64,000 bases of DNA from NCBI GenBank assembly GCA_008711295.1, contig VUYV01000016.1, positions 889,372 through 953,371 of the forward strand, given 5' to 3'. Shown piece after piece: positions 35,779 through 49,120 of this stretch. The position numbers and the translations under genes are program-made. The notes beneath the pieces were generated by a model. It was not told the origin of the DNA and searched no databases. It saw nothing but the letters and a program-made list of their open reading frames with translations. The stretch comes from Anarhynchus alexandrinus (Eukaryota > Chordata > Aves > Charadriiformes > Charadriidae). Numbering within the stretch: position 1 is the stretch's first letter; each line of letters begins with the position of its first letter.

Positions 35779-38700
35779 GTAAGCACTGATCACATGAGCA
35801 AAACTCTGATGGTGTGTATGTACGTGATAGTACGGGATACTGTCTATCTGCAGTGCCTGCACCTTGTTGGTAAACTAGAGCTGAAATTTTCCAGAGGTCG
35901 AGTGCAGTTTGACCAAACAATTTTTGAGATTTTTTTGTCTGTTGACATCAGTGGGACATGAGGGTCTCATGTTGCTTTGCAGGATGTGCTCATATCTAAC
36001 ATTTTGCAAACATTGGCTGTTCAGATTTACTATGGAGACTTCGTTGGTGTAAGCACAGGACAGCAGAAATTTCATCCACGTATTTTTTTTTTTTTAATTA
36101 GAAGGTTGTACTGACTCTGTTTCCCACCTCATCAGTGTCATCAGATATTAACCATTTTGCCTGTGTATTCAAATTGTTTTGATTAGGTTTCTGTGATTGG
36201 CAATGACGTTGGTTTCCAGATTTGGAAAAAATCTGAAGGATAACAAAATTCTGCTTCAAAATATCTTCATTTGCAGGTGTTGAAAACATCTCACCTGTCA
36301 AGAAATGGAGGAATGTGGTAGATGGAGATAGTTGTCATTTAGTAAATAATACTGAAACTACAAATTTTTCTGAAGAAGCAGAAGCAGAGATTCTGAACTA
36401 CATGCTGTCTTCTGTTGAGTTACACTCTTGTCAGCAGCGAAATGAAATTTGATTTGGTCTTTTTTTTGTTTGTTTAAAACATTTGATTATTGCATATTAG
36501 AGGCTGTACATTAACCAAATTTGTTTATGCAGCAAGGAGATTATGTCATGTCCTCTCAGCTCTGAGGCATTGCCCTGCAAAGCAATTTTTATGCATTCTG
36601 TAAATGATTTCCTGACTCTTATGGTAACATGCCCACATTCCTGACCTCTGAACAAAATGCCTCAATAGCGTGGGACATACTGTAAGCATGGAAAACAGCT
36701 CAAAATATGCTGAGCTTTCTGCTAGTGAAATTTTAGTTACAAGGACTGTTTTAAACCCAACACTTTGTAACTTGTTAAAACAGGTTTATTAAATTAACTG
36801 TACTGAGACAAAGGTATCATCTGTTCCATTTGTGATTCCGATGAGACTTACTCTGGAGCACAGTGTGCCCTTTCTCCTCTTGATGCCAGTCGTGGGAGTG
36901 CATTAGATGCAGAACACCTTTATGTGCCAGGCACAGGGCAGGATCAGGTTTGGAGCTGAGCAACAGGGAAATGAAGTAGTTCACGCAGACGGGCAGAGAG
37001 CAGATCATATAACTCTTACTGAGGATAGTAATCGTATCAACTTAACGGAGCTGCTCGCAGAAAGGATGTGTGTTGAATTTTGCTATCTTTAGAAGACTTA
37101 ATTGCAACAGTTCTCATCACAGTGGGCATTTGAAATTACAGGTAAAATGTCTGACCTGGAACAGGGTTGTGCTGAGTGAGGTCAGAAGCAGCCTGACTGA
37201 TGCCTATGGTGGTAGATTGGGGGTAGATGGGAAGAATCTTGACTTTTTTTTTTTATATAGTTTGATCTTGTTTGAGGAAGAAACTATTTTACTCCTGGTG
37301 TGTTAGTGGTTGTAGGTTATATTATGTTCCTTGGGTGGGAAGAGCATTTGTTAGAAAGCTCATTAGCCACATTTGGGTCCGAGATCTAGCCTTTACTGCA
37401 GTTCATTGTTCTACTTACTTTTATGGCAAGCAGAGCTCCCCACCTGAGTAATGAATAATAAACATGAAACTCTTATTTCAAGGAGAAGTAATGTAAGGAA
37501 AGTACTTGAATTATTTAGATAGCTTAAAACACATACCAATGTCGAAGTGAATAATTTTGCTGAAGATTTGATTCAGAGGAATATTTAAACATTTTCCCAG
37601 AGTATGATGTATTTATTTTTTTTCTTAATAAGTTTTACTCATAGCTATTTTAATTTGATACGTTTCATACCTGTAATTCTCTACTGTTAGTGTTGAGAAT
37701 GCTGTGTGCTGCCAAAACTTGGCTTAGCATGCTGCGCTGCTGCAGCACTGCTTGTAAGCCTAATCATGATGCAGGGAGAGAAGAACGAAGAGAGGTTTGT
37801 ATTGCAAATCAAAGGTTATAGTTAAACGCTGAGCTATGGTGCTCCTGGCACTGTTCAACGTGTATTTTTGGATATGCTGCCTGGTGGGTAATCTTCCCTT
37901 GCATCTCCCCAGAAAGGCAGGCACTTCCAGATTTTTAACAGCTAGGGAAATCACCTTGCAGCCTGGAGCTGGGATGGTAATAATCTCTTTCGTTGTAGTC
38001 TTTAAATTGAAATAAGCTTTTTTCTGGAAAGGTGTACTTTAATTCAGCTGCTTGTCACAGGATCAGACACAATAATCACTGTGTGAAAGCCTGTGGCTGG
38101 TAGTGCGCACAAAGCCACACTAAGTGATATCAGGAGGCTCTTCTGGGCTCTAAAATTTGACTGTCTATTCCACCATCGCTTTCTTCTGGGTGAATTTCAC
38201 TGCTCTCGGAAGCAGAAGTAGTTGTGCACCACCTGCAGGGCCCAGATTCACTGACTAACACTCCAGTCTGATTTAGATGGGCACTTGCTCTTTGTGGACA
38301 TGGGTATCTTCCCACACTTCAAAGATTGGCCATCTTCTCACAACAGTGTTTTTCTTTCCAGAGGTCCTAGATTAGTTGTGTCTAAAGAGTGCCTGTGAAT
38401 GTCCGGCTCTTTCTGTATATCTGCCTTTCATTGGAGTGATGAGATAAATCAAAAGACTGTCAACATCTTGCAGTTTATGAAATGCATGTGCATCATTATC
38501 TCCCTGTCCTAGTATGAAAGGTTTCAAAATGAACAGACCAGGTGCTGGTTCTTTTTTCTCCACCTATAAGATGCAAGCTGTTGCATTCAAAAGTAGAACA
38601 GCCGTAGGCATTTTACAGTGCTTGACTAATGGCTGTATACTCAATGTGAATCTTTCTGTTGGTGCAAGCATCTCCTGTCCACATTCTTCAACAAGTTGTG

Positions 38701-41700
38701 AAGTGCCTCTTCTGTGAAACTGCCATCTTGTATTAAGCCTAGTTTACTGTAATTTAAATGAAGCTTACTTCCTTTAAGGTAAAGGTAGAGAATGGGTAGG
38801 CAAGAAGTGAGTTCTGTAGCCAGAATCTAATACTCTGTTCTAGAAAGAATTGTAATGGCCCCATGTTCCAGCAGGATGCTGAAATATTTAAAGAGCAAAG
38901 CGGGAGATGGTGGTCAGAATAATCTGTGATCAGAATAGACAAATATATTGGAGAAAAGCTCAGTTAAAGCAGGTATGATACAATAATAGTAGAAAAGCAC
39001 TGTAGTCAGCATAGCAGCTGATAACTGATATTATTAAAGTGGTCTGTATACTGTGAAAACCAGAAAGCAAAGGATTGTTTCAGTTTAAAACAAATAAATC
39101 ATCTGGGAACTTGGCTTTCAATCAGACTCCAGATTTGAAGGGATATGCAACCAGATTGGTTACCATTCATGTTGAACTAACTCACTCTGCAACTGATATG
39201 AGAAGAAGGTAACTGATCTCTACTTCGTAAAGTAAGATATCCCACTGTAGGAAACCATCTTTCACCTGTCCTTGTTCTCTGTGGTTCTTTGGAAGGTCTT
39301 GCTGGAAGACCAGGTAATTCTACCTGTTCTGTAGAAGCCAAAAAGGTATCATGTTTGTGCAAAATTCTTCATTCACAAATCCTCAGGTGTTAGATTTCGT
39401 CTATCAAGGACCATTAGCTAACAAGATTTGCTGTGCAGCGCCTTGGCGCATAGAGCTCTTACAAAAACCTTAATAAACAGTTCAGTTGTTCAGCAGAATT
39501 TTTCAGTCTGGGACTATGACATTCAGATGTACCATGCTCGTCATCTCAGATGATGTTTTTCAGGTAGTATGAGAATTGTCGCTTCCAAAACTTTCCATTT
39601 CTTCAGTTAGCTAATTCAATATTAAAAAATGCTTGGCTAAAGTTACTCGCTTTTCTGCTCATTTGTATTTTGCCCTTTTGTCCTCTGGGTTCACCTGAGT
39701 GACCGGAAGGTCTGTGACTCATCTGCCTGGCATATGAATTAAAAATAGTTTCAAAGTTTATGGAATAACAGAGGCATATCTTCTTAGCACAGGGCAGATG
39801 AAGCTCTGCATTCATTTCTGAGCTCCACCTGACTGTGCATAGGTCAGGACACTTGCTAGTGTTGCACGTCACAGTGTTCATGGACCTTACAGGGGAGTAC
39901 AGGTAAGGAGACTGCATTCGTCATGCAGCTTTCCTTAGTTGTCCCAGTTGCACAGAGAGAAACTAGGTTTGTAATTCATGCCATAACTTAAATTCTCCCA
40001 GAAGCAAAAGGTCAAAATTGTTGAAATGGTTCCTGAAGTTATACTACTAAAAAGTTTTTAATATACCAGAATACCCATTTCTTAAGGATAAAAAAAGAAA
40101 ACTTGGAATGGGAAAGGGCTGGGTACCACACGAGGCTAGTTAGCCCTTTTGGCCCTGGTATTTGAACCATTCCCCCCACAGCTCCAGTGTTAAAGTCAGC
40201 AGAACAACCTTCCAGAAAAGTGGAAAGAGAAATCCTACTTGTAGTACTCTTCAGGTATCATGCACCTGCTTGTCCCTGCTGTCTAGCATATCTCTCATAG
40301 CAAAGTTTCTACTGTTTCACTCTGAGTGAGTATACACTAAAGATAGAAAAAAAATCTGCATGGTCAGAATGAAGTTTCAGGTCTCAAGTCAATAAAAAAG
40401 GACAAAATACAATGATTTAGAGTTTGAGAGAACAAACCTTTGGTTTATTCTTGGCTTTGAAAGAACATACTGAGAATAATCTTTTGCAGTACAGTTCATG
40501 AATATCCAGTATCTGAGCTATCTGGGACTTGAAAATCGGTACACTAATTTTAATAACAGCAAGTGGTTAAGGAAGAGAACTCAGCAGTATACTGGTGCTT
40601 GTTTGATGGGCATGTGAAGGATTCACTTGACACTAAACAGAAATTAAAAACCTCACAGCAATGAAACTGCAGATACATCTTCTCAGCACTGGTGTGGCAG
40701 TGCTGGTTATTAGTCCGTGTTTTTGTTTAGCAGCCAAAGGCCTAATGCAGACTTACTCAAGTGAGCGTGAAAGAGCTTATTTTGAAAAATCTTATTTTGC
40801 TCAGATGAAAGCTGATGGAATTATTTCAACAAAAGCTTTTCCAAATGTCGACCTCACCCAGTGCTTTCCTTCTGGATTTCACTTCTGGAACAATTTTTCA
40901 GCTCTAGTTTCTAAGCTGCAGTACTTAACCAGAATCTGTAGGAGGCTGGTGTTAAAAACAGGAGTATCATTTTGTGTGTTCCGTGTCATGCAGGCATCAA
41001 GGGAGAAAGTGTGGCAGCAGAGAAGCTGGTGTACTTACCCACGTCACCTGCAGTGCGGGCTGTGACTACTGATGAACACTGTGCTCTTCTCAGAAAATGA
41101 GAAAAAGCTTAGCCCATCTGTCACCACTGATCAATGTGTTCGCTTTTAAAATTGCTGTTGGAGAACTGGTTCTAAAGCAAATAGCAAAACCCAGCCAATA
41201 AATAATATTTTGCTCCTAGCGTTTTTATTTTCAAAGCTCATCAGTAGACTGACCCAAAAAGAAGTGTTACTGTATGTCTACAGTACATAAAATAACTTTC
41301 AAGTAAACGTGAACAACTTGTATTCAGTGATGTCCCATCAAAAATGTAATTTGGTACAGAGGTCATTTGTATCTCATTGCTGTAGTAACATGATTTTTGG
41401 TACCCGTTATGCATAGTTTGTGGGTTTGTTCTCCCTCTTTAGAATCAAACAAGTAGTGTGCAAACTGTGTGGAGGTGTAAGTCAGATTCTTTGTAGTCTG
41501 ATTAGATACCAGATCTGTGGTCCGATGTAGCTTCCTGCATGTAGAGCTAAGCTTCTGGAAAAAAGTACGGCTGAATGTAACTTAGGAATTTTCTGGAATC
41601 ATACATGCTTGTCTGCTTTATGGATAGTATTTATGATTACTTAGTAACAGTGTGATGCATGAAAGTGATTGCGTTCTGGTGAATAACTGTAATCCGGCAC

Positions 41701-44700
41701 AGATTGCTCAGGCAGGACAAGTGGAGCTGGAAAAATAGTCTTTTTGCTTCTTTGGGGCGGGAGCAGGATAGGAGCTGTTGCTGGCAGCCCCACCCTGGAA
41801 AGTCTGACAGCTGTGGTCATTTTACATCTCTGATTAAATTATTTCAAGACTAAGCAATATTGAGTTGGACATATACACGGGAGAGCCGAGAGTCTTGTCA
41901 GCAAATGAGCCTGTATTGATCAATCTTTAGATCTTTGAATTTCCTGTGCATTTAGCTCCTGGACTGGAATACAGCTACCATATCTGCTTCTCAGAGTTTC
42001 TCGTGGAGAACTCCAGACATATGCCAGCCCTTGTTCACAAAGGGCTGACTCTGCTTGGACAACAATTCAGTAATTTAGCAAAATAAAGTAGAAGAGAATT
42101 CTGTACTGTAGTTAAGAAGTGATTAAATATTAAAATCCATCTGTACCTACAGGAAGAAGATGGAAAACTAATGTATGTATGCTGACTGTGTGTGTGCGTG
42201 TGCATACGCGTATTTGCTTTTAGGATATTAGCAATGAAATTCCATGAGGGTAATCCTGAAAGCAGGTAAATCTCCTTTTGTCATACCTGGGTATTAGACA
42301 CATTGGCACTGCACTAATTTTCATAGTGTGCTTCCTTACTTGCACTGATTTTAGGTGAGAACTACGCTTTAATTCCCAGACTGGCACAGCACAGCACTCT
42401 CCTGTCTATTTTAGTTTTCATCATTCATTCATCACCATGGCATCAGGAAGGAGTAGAAGCACCGGGGGACGTGCTTTTGGCTGCCCGCAGCTCTGAGATG
42501 AGTGAGATGTAGCGCTCTGCATCAGCTGAAGCAGGGACAGGCAAGGCCAGCAGGGAGAGGCAGGGTAGGATTTGTGAAGGGAAGTAAAACGCTCTGGCTG
42601 CACCAGCTGCTCAAAGAAAGGAAAAATACTCACTGTGAGATGCCCCCGGTGTAGTTAGTGAGAGCGTAGCCAGGCACAATAGTAGAGCTGGGGTAAAATC
42701 ATGCTGAAGTTGATGATTTTAGGAGGAGACCTGCCAGCCAGATTGTCAGCTGGTAAACTTCCCTTGGCTTCTGTGAGACCACGCCAACTTACAGCTAGGA
42801 ATCTGACCCATAGAGGCCCATTGTGGGAAACCTGAAGACTGAAAAGACTATGATGTTCTCTGCTGTTGGAATCAATGTTTTGGAGATATGTAATACAATG
42901 AAACCATGGGATAACTATTAATGACCCTTCATTGAAATAATAAGATTGTTTTTAGATATTTTGCTGAGTCGTCTTAATGGAAAGCATTACTTGTTTATAG
43001 AAACTATGTGCCAATAATGGCAATTAATTTTTTAAAAAAATCATTACTTTTATCAGGGATGAGGTTGGCTGTGGATGCATTTCAAAACCTAGTCATGAGC
43101 CTACAATTTAAAAGACTTCTTTCCACAAAAAATGCGTATGCAGAAGAGAATGTTCTCGTCTTGCATCTTTAGCATCTAACTAGTGATGTTTCTGTATTTA
43201 TTTTATTTATTCAGCCAAATCTGCAATGTGCCTTGCATTTTTCCTTCTATTTGTTGCTTGGATACTGCATGAAAGCACTCCCTGAAGTATAAATAATGTC
43301 TAGCAGAGCACACTGCAAAGCAAAATTCAATACAGGATTAAAAAATGTTTACTAATTTCTGTTAACCTTGGAGCTCTTATAATGGGGAGAGGTTAGTGAT
43401 GAAATCATTCTCTCAGATCAGAGCTTTGATTCTAATCTTGAGGTAATATCCTGGAGAGATATAAACCCAGATTGCCTTGAGACAAATTGCCTTGATGGGG
43501 GAAGAGGCAAATAGAACAGCAACAGGGATGAGGACCAGACAAGTAGGATGATGAAAATCCACTTCCAAGTTCCACTTTTTTAGTTTCTAGCATTCTTCCT
43601 AGCAGTTTTGAATTCTTCTAGTGAGCAATGCAAACACTGCTATTATTTTTGCCAACCACTTTGTATGCGTATGTTATATGATGATTTTTTGAAGTTTTGC
43701 TTCCTTTAAATGGTATTAAGCCTTTAAGGTGGATGTGTCAAATGTAGATAGTATTTGTACATATAAATGTATAATATGTTGTTATATTTATTCTATACAT
43801 TATATAAAAATGAAATGTGGTTTGCTCTGGAATCATAACTTCATGAGTTTGAGACAGTTAGTACTTATCAATTGATCACTAAGCTTTTCTGTGGAGATAG
43901 GCAATTCCCAGATGGGGAGATTTTGTGGGTGAGGTTTGATGAAAGAAGGTTTTCGGAAATAGAGATGTCTCTCCTATGTTGGCTTTGAAAATGAGGCTTT
44001 CAGCTCATGTTTCTGCATCTAGTATGTTGGGGTTTTTTTTATTTTTTAAAAAAAAACCCCTTCCAACAATTGTTTTTCTAACATTATCCTTCTCTTTAAT
44101 TTTGAATGAACTACAGGATCATCTTAAGCCTGTACTACCTTGGTTTTTCTGGAATTTAGTTGCTTTAGGTGTAAGAGGATCTAAAATTCTGTAGGGAGCC
44201 CAGTTAACTTCAGAGGTTTCTAATTTAGGGGCTCGAGCTCGTCCAGTTATGGAACTGACAAAACGGAGAGGTACTTTTTTTATTCCTCTCCCCTAAACTG
44301 ACCACATGTGAATATGGCTGGTCACAACGGGGATGTATTTGGGAACATTAAGATAGTTTATATGCTTTCTGTTCTGTCTATGTGAAGCAAGGGAAATAAT
44401 AGAAATAAAAACTCTGGCTTATGGAGGTTTGTAAAGATCAGTGTGTTCTACTTGTTGTTTTCACCCAATTTCCATTTTGCTCAGGAGTAGCAGGAGATTG
44501 AATTTTCATGCCTCAGTGATTATGCTGTAAGCAACAGTGCATCTTCTGTGTTCATGGTCAAACTGGGAAAAAAAAAAAGAAAAGGAAGAAAATTAAAATG
44601 AGGGTGGGAATCTCTCTCCTCTCCCCTACATGTAAACATTGATGCAGTTCAGATAGAGGGGGAAAGGAGGGAGGGAGAGGCAATGAAAATAATTCCAGCT

Positions 44701-47700
44701 TCTAAGAAAGCACATTAAAACTCATAAAAAAGAATTTTTCTGGATGAAAATCAAGAAGTGTTTTCCTGCCAAAATTGCACAGCAAGCAAGTATGTTAAGA
44801 GCGTACCTGTGCACCATGCTTGATTTCAGTAGACTTTTTACGGGTTATTCATCTAAGTCAGGGAGCAAACCAAGTGCATTTTGTGGGCCACAGACAAAAC
44901 CTGTGAATGTAGTTGTTACGGTTTTTCAGAGATGGCTTCCCTGCTTTGGTGAGTTCATGAAGTATGGGAAGCAGTACGGTTCAGAAGAATCCATTTGGAC
45001 TGGAATACAAATAATGATTTCTTCTAAAGAGTGGCTCACCTAGCTCTCCTGGCAAGTGTTCCACTGTTGCAGTTAGCAAGGACACGCTGTTACAAAAGTC
45101 ATGTCAACTTTCCTGTTAATCAGGGACTTGTGTAAACTGAAACCCGAAACCAAGTGGAACTGACCCAGTTTCAGTAATAAGTTGATATTCTGGCATTTGT
45201 GAAAAGATTCCCAAAGGTTTTGTGCTGCTTTGGTCTCAGACGTCACAACCTACAGGTTCATCGTGAGCCCAAAGCTTTATGCCTGGGACATCGTGTGGAG
45301 CTGCTAGAAGGCCAGCCTGGACATGGCAAAAGGAAAACATGTGAACAGACCCTTCTGTAATAAACCCTTTGTCTCTTGCTTTTTAATCTGCCACTTTCCC
45401 TTATGTTTTGATTGCGTTGGCTCTCCCAAGTCCACGTTGAGTCACAGAGAATATATCTGGAAGGGGCTTGGAGGACCAAACGCCTTGGTGTTTGCCACTG
45501 ACATAAAAACCCCTTTAAAGAGAAAAATTGAAGTACTTTCTGAGACAGAAACGTTACTTAAGTGCAGATCTCTTGTTTTGTTTGTATTTATTTCACTTTC
45601 TTCTGAGACATTTGCACAGTATTGCAGGAAATGGCGGGTTTGTAAGATGAATGGTTCTGTTCCCACTAATACCTGCAGAAGAGGTAATTAAGTTGGCACG
45701 CTAATTTCTGCTTCGTGTGTGGGCTGCTTCTTTCTCTGTTCCAGCATCTTAGATATAAACTAGAGGGAAAACAGCTAACTCTTCAGGATTAATGTTATGC
45801 AAATTGTCAAATATGATAAAAATAACTATTTCCTATCATATTCTAGAACAATCTACAGCAAAAACCATCTTTCCTTACTCCATGGCATATATAGGGAGAG
45901 ATTGTGTTTTTACTGTGTAGATGGGGGGGGAATCAGCAAGAGAAGTCAAGAAAGGCCAACGTGATCATGAGTTTTCAGTTCCTAGCTGTCGCACTGAAGG
46001 GATGTGTAAGAACTTTACCCTCTTTCAGGAGAAGAGCAAATGTTATGTGATTTCTGTGGCATTTTAGATTAATAAATCATCCTTTTTATCTTGTAATTTT
46101 TTTCTAGTTAGTCACCAACTAGAGAATTTACAAGAGCAAATAAGAGTAAAGAGGAAAGACAAGGGTGATGATTAACCAGATTGGTAATTATTGTAAGCTC
46201 TGGCGTGCATTCTGCTTCCCATTAGAAAGATAATTGTCTTTCGTGGAGTTGTAAAATTGCATCTTTCTTTCAGAACACAACAGTGCAAAGCATGCATTTG
46301 TTTTATGGTACCCAGGGAACATTTTGTGCATTGCTTTCTTGGATTTTACGTGTGCATTAAGTGGAATGTATTTTGAGGGTGGGCCTGTTTTGGACATTGA
46401 GTCCACTGCACGTACTATCTTTGTTGACGCAGTAAAGCCAGCCAATATTGGTTGACTTTATTAGTGGAAGATAGTGTAGATTGATGGATGGATGAGGTTG
46501 TCAGGGAATTCCTAGCTTTCCCAATTCTAGCGAGGCTGTGTGAGCAATACTAATGCTGCACACTTACCAGTTGTCTTCTGCAAGAGAGTTATGAACTGGA
46601 TCCTTGGCCAGGAATTTCTTAGAGGGTTTTTTGTGTATACTTTTTTGAGGATGTGTTAAAGTTTCTTATTTTTTAAAGCGATTTCTTTTGGCTGAGAAAA
46701 GCGATAGTTTTGTTCAGTCTTAGAAACATTGATAGTTAGGAATGTGGATGGTGATTTTGTTAGAACTAACATTAGTTTCTTCCTTAGAAACATTAGTTTT
46801 TTCCTTTGTGGTAGGAACCCATTCACTTCAGCAGCAGTTTTCAGAACCACGTAAGGATAGATCGCAGGACAGATCCTTTTCAGTTCTGGGGTAAGCACCT
46901 GCCTCCAGGTGTTATATTACATTCATAATATTACTGTAATCAACCTCTTGTTCTCCTTGAGGCTTTGCAAAGCTCTGATCATGTCAACTAAGTCACACTT
47001 TGCATTATGGTTAAGTGGATAATCATTTGCATTTTTATTTACAGTTAACAAGTACACAAATAATGCAAGTCATCATTACCAGTCAAGTGCTACGGGAGAG
47101 GTACAATTCAAAGAATGCAAGCAAAAATTATTTCACAGCTATGGGAGAAAAGTGAGAACAAAATTTATAGGGGGGGAAAACCAACAAAACCCTGCCTCCC
47201 TCATACTTGATATATGATTTGGCCCTTATTTTTCTCCTACACTGTAATCAGTGGTGAATTACACCATGGAGAATTTCAAGCTGTGTTGATTTGATAAGTT
47301 ACACTTGGACCAGTGCTAAAAGTTATCTATGGCCTTCAAAGCATTAATTCCCCTCCATAACATATCATCTAATTGGTATTGTCAAGGGCTTAGTCAATTA
47401 GAGAAAATGAGTAGAAACCAGGTATAAAAAAGGGCTTTGCATGTGAGTGCCTTGCAATCGATTCGATGCATTGCTACATAGCAGCGGCAAACAGGTCTCA
47501 AGTTTACTAATTTGGAGTCAACAGCAAATGAATGTATTAGGATTGAGGTGACTCAAATAAAAATGGGAGCTGGCAGGATGCCCGTTTTTAAGAAGCCTTG
47601 CTACCTATGGTGTAGAGTTTCACAAATACAGACAGATCCCCATTTTGCTTTGCTCTTTCTACTGAATTACCGCCAACCTGTGAAGTGGAGCCTACAAAAT

Positions 47701-48889
47701 GTACGCCGGGGCCCAGCAAAGCAGCAGTAATGCTTTGGCAGACGAGCCAGCAGCACCTGGTGATCCGGGCTGTCCCCAGGAGCCGATACCATCATTAACA
47801 GAGTCTGTCACATCTGTTGCCTGGGGACCTGTTGTTCGGCCCAAATGCCAACCTGGATGGCAGCTAAAATGAGGTCAGAATTTCACAGTGAGTGCTGCCG
47901 AGTTCTCCACAACGTGATAGGGTCTTGTGTCTCTGTTTTTCAAACCTTGAACAAAATAAGCTCAATTCAAACACAGATGCTTCCCTTTTCCTTCGGCTTT
48001 CCCCCTACGTGCTGTGCAGCCTGCACTGCTCCATACCTGCTGCAATTCCTTCTCTCGTCAGGTAGCGTTTAGTGCTACTGGGCAGGCCAGAATTGGGGGG
48101 GACAGAGAGGACAAAAAACTCAAACCCCAACTTTTGTTCAGTATTTCTTGGGAATCTTAAGTTTATCAGATTCAGTTGTCCTACAGGGGACAATCTGAAG
48201 TGTAAATTCCTGTATGCGGTGTTAATGTTTTATGAGGAGGTAGGGAAAGGCAGTCTGTGTTTTATATGGGTCAAAGCCAAATGATTATTTTTAGTCTTTA
48301 ATGTTTTGCTTTTGTAATATTTTACTTTTTAATATTTTTAATAATGGCCACGTGGGTTAGTGTGTCGCCTGCCAAAGGTGTTGGGAAAGCTTTCAGCTGG
48401 GGAAGAGTTCCTGGCTCCTGATTTATGGCCTTCATGGTGTTAAAAATGCTCCAGCTCTCCTGTCAGTCGCCTGGACTTTAGTTTTACCTTCTGAGCTTGC
48501 ATAGCAACACCTGTTTGCTCAAGGTGGGACAGTAATGAGGTGATATGCCTGCAGGTAGGGCCTGGCTGCCTGCCTGCTCTCCAGGGGAAGGGTTTCGTTT
48601 AATTATAACATAGGTCAGGCATCGCAGGCAAAAGCTGCCGTTGGTAGAAAGCTGCAGTAAAAAAATTTGTGACGGAAATAAGCCTGTACTTGTGCGTTGG
48701 GTAAAACGCGCTCCTTGAGCTTTGGGGGAGTTTGCATTTGTATATTAACGCTCAGTTTACCAAGCTCTGTTCCTGTAAATTTTGGAGCCTTTTGTATTTT
48801 TGTGTTGCCCTTCTTCCCTCCCACCCCAGCCTGGAAATCCCATGGCCACAGCTGCAGCGTGTGGGTCCCTGCCTGCTGGAGGGTCGGCT
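35779..48889 (+). other. SPTBN1: SPTBN1 intron between the two first exons
   Basis: Intronic for transcripts starting upstream; 5' flanking DNA for the alternative promoter. No gene is supported. Items seen are a homopolymer hairpin at 44,029-44,060, a 134-codon frame at 40,661-41,065 starting with a signal-peptide-like hydrophobic run, short direct repeats near 46,760-46,803, and a cluster of TAATT homeodomain-type cores at 47,343-47,400. The shared exon that should follow residue 49, opening the first CH domain, was looked for by eye and not seen. Confidence 0.6.
44029..44060. repeat. Homopolymer inverted repeat, 12-bp arms
   Basis: GGGGTTTTTTTT at 44,029-44,040 is mirrored by AAAAAAAACCCC at 44,049-44,060 around the loop ATTTTTTA. 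An outer pair GTTGG (44,026-44,030) and CCAAC (44,063-44,067) could extend or shift the pairing. Low-complexity arms make chance formation or length variation plausible. Confidence 0.85.
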
Positions 48890-49120
48890 GGCTGTACAAA
48901 GATTATCGGGGGAAGGTTTGGCAGGAACGGGGGACTCGCCGTGCCACATCAGCGCATTGTTGTCTGGAGAGCAGCATCCTGCCTGCCGCGGCGACGAGTG
49001 CAGGTGCTTCCTCAGATCCCCCTTTTGCCTTGCAAACCCGCTGCTAGGGCGCAAGCCTGCAGTACCTTGGTCCCCTGCACAGCGGCGTTGTAGCCGCCCC
49101 TGCGGACAGTCGCTTTCTTC
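48890..49120. promoter_or_regulatory. Small CpG-dense patch
   Basis: By hand count about 16 CpG dinucleotides fall in roughly 220 bases here, including GCCGCGGCGACG, whereas flanking intron is CpG-poor. Overlapping open frames on both strands (up to 150 codons on the minus strand, 48,752-49,204) follow from the GC-rich composition. It lies about 2 kb before the alternative SPTBN1 start and could be a promoter-proximal enhancer or an extra promoter. Methylation or chromatin state cannot be read from sequence. Confidence 0.45.

Noticed and set aside
36900..36960. TTATGTGCCAGGCACAGGGC, resembling a mammalian L2/MIR phrase
   Set aside because: One phrase only, with no flanking agreement; not enough for a repeat call.
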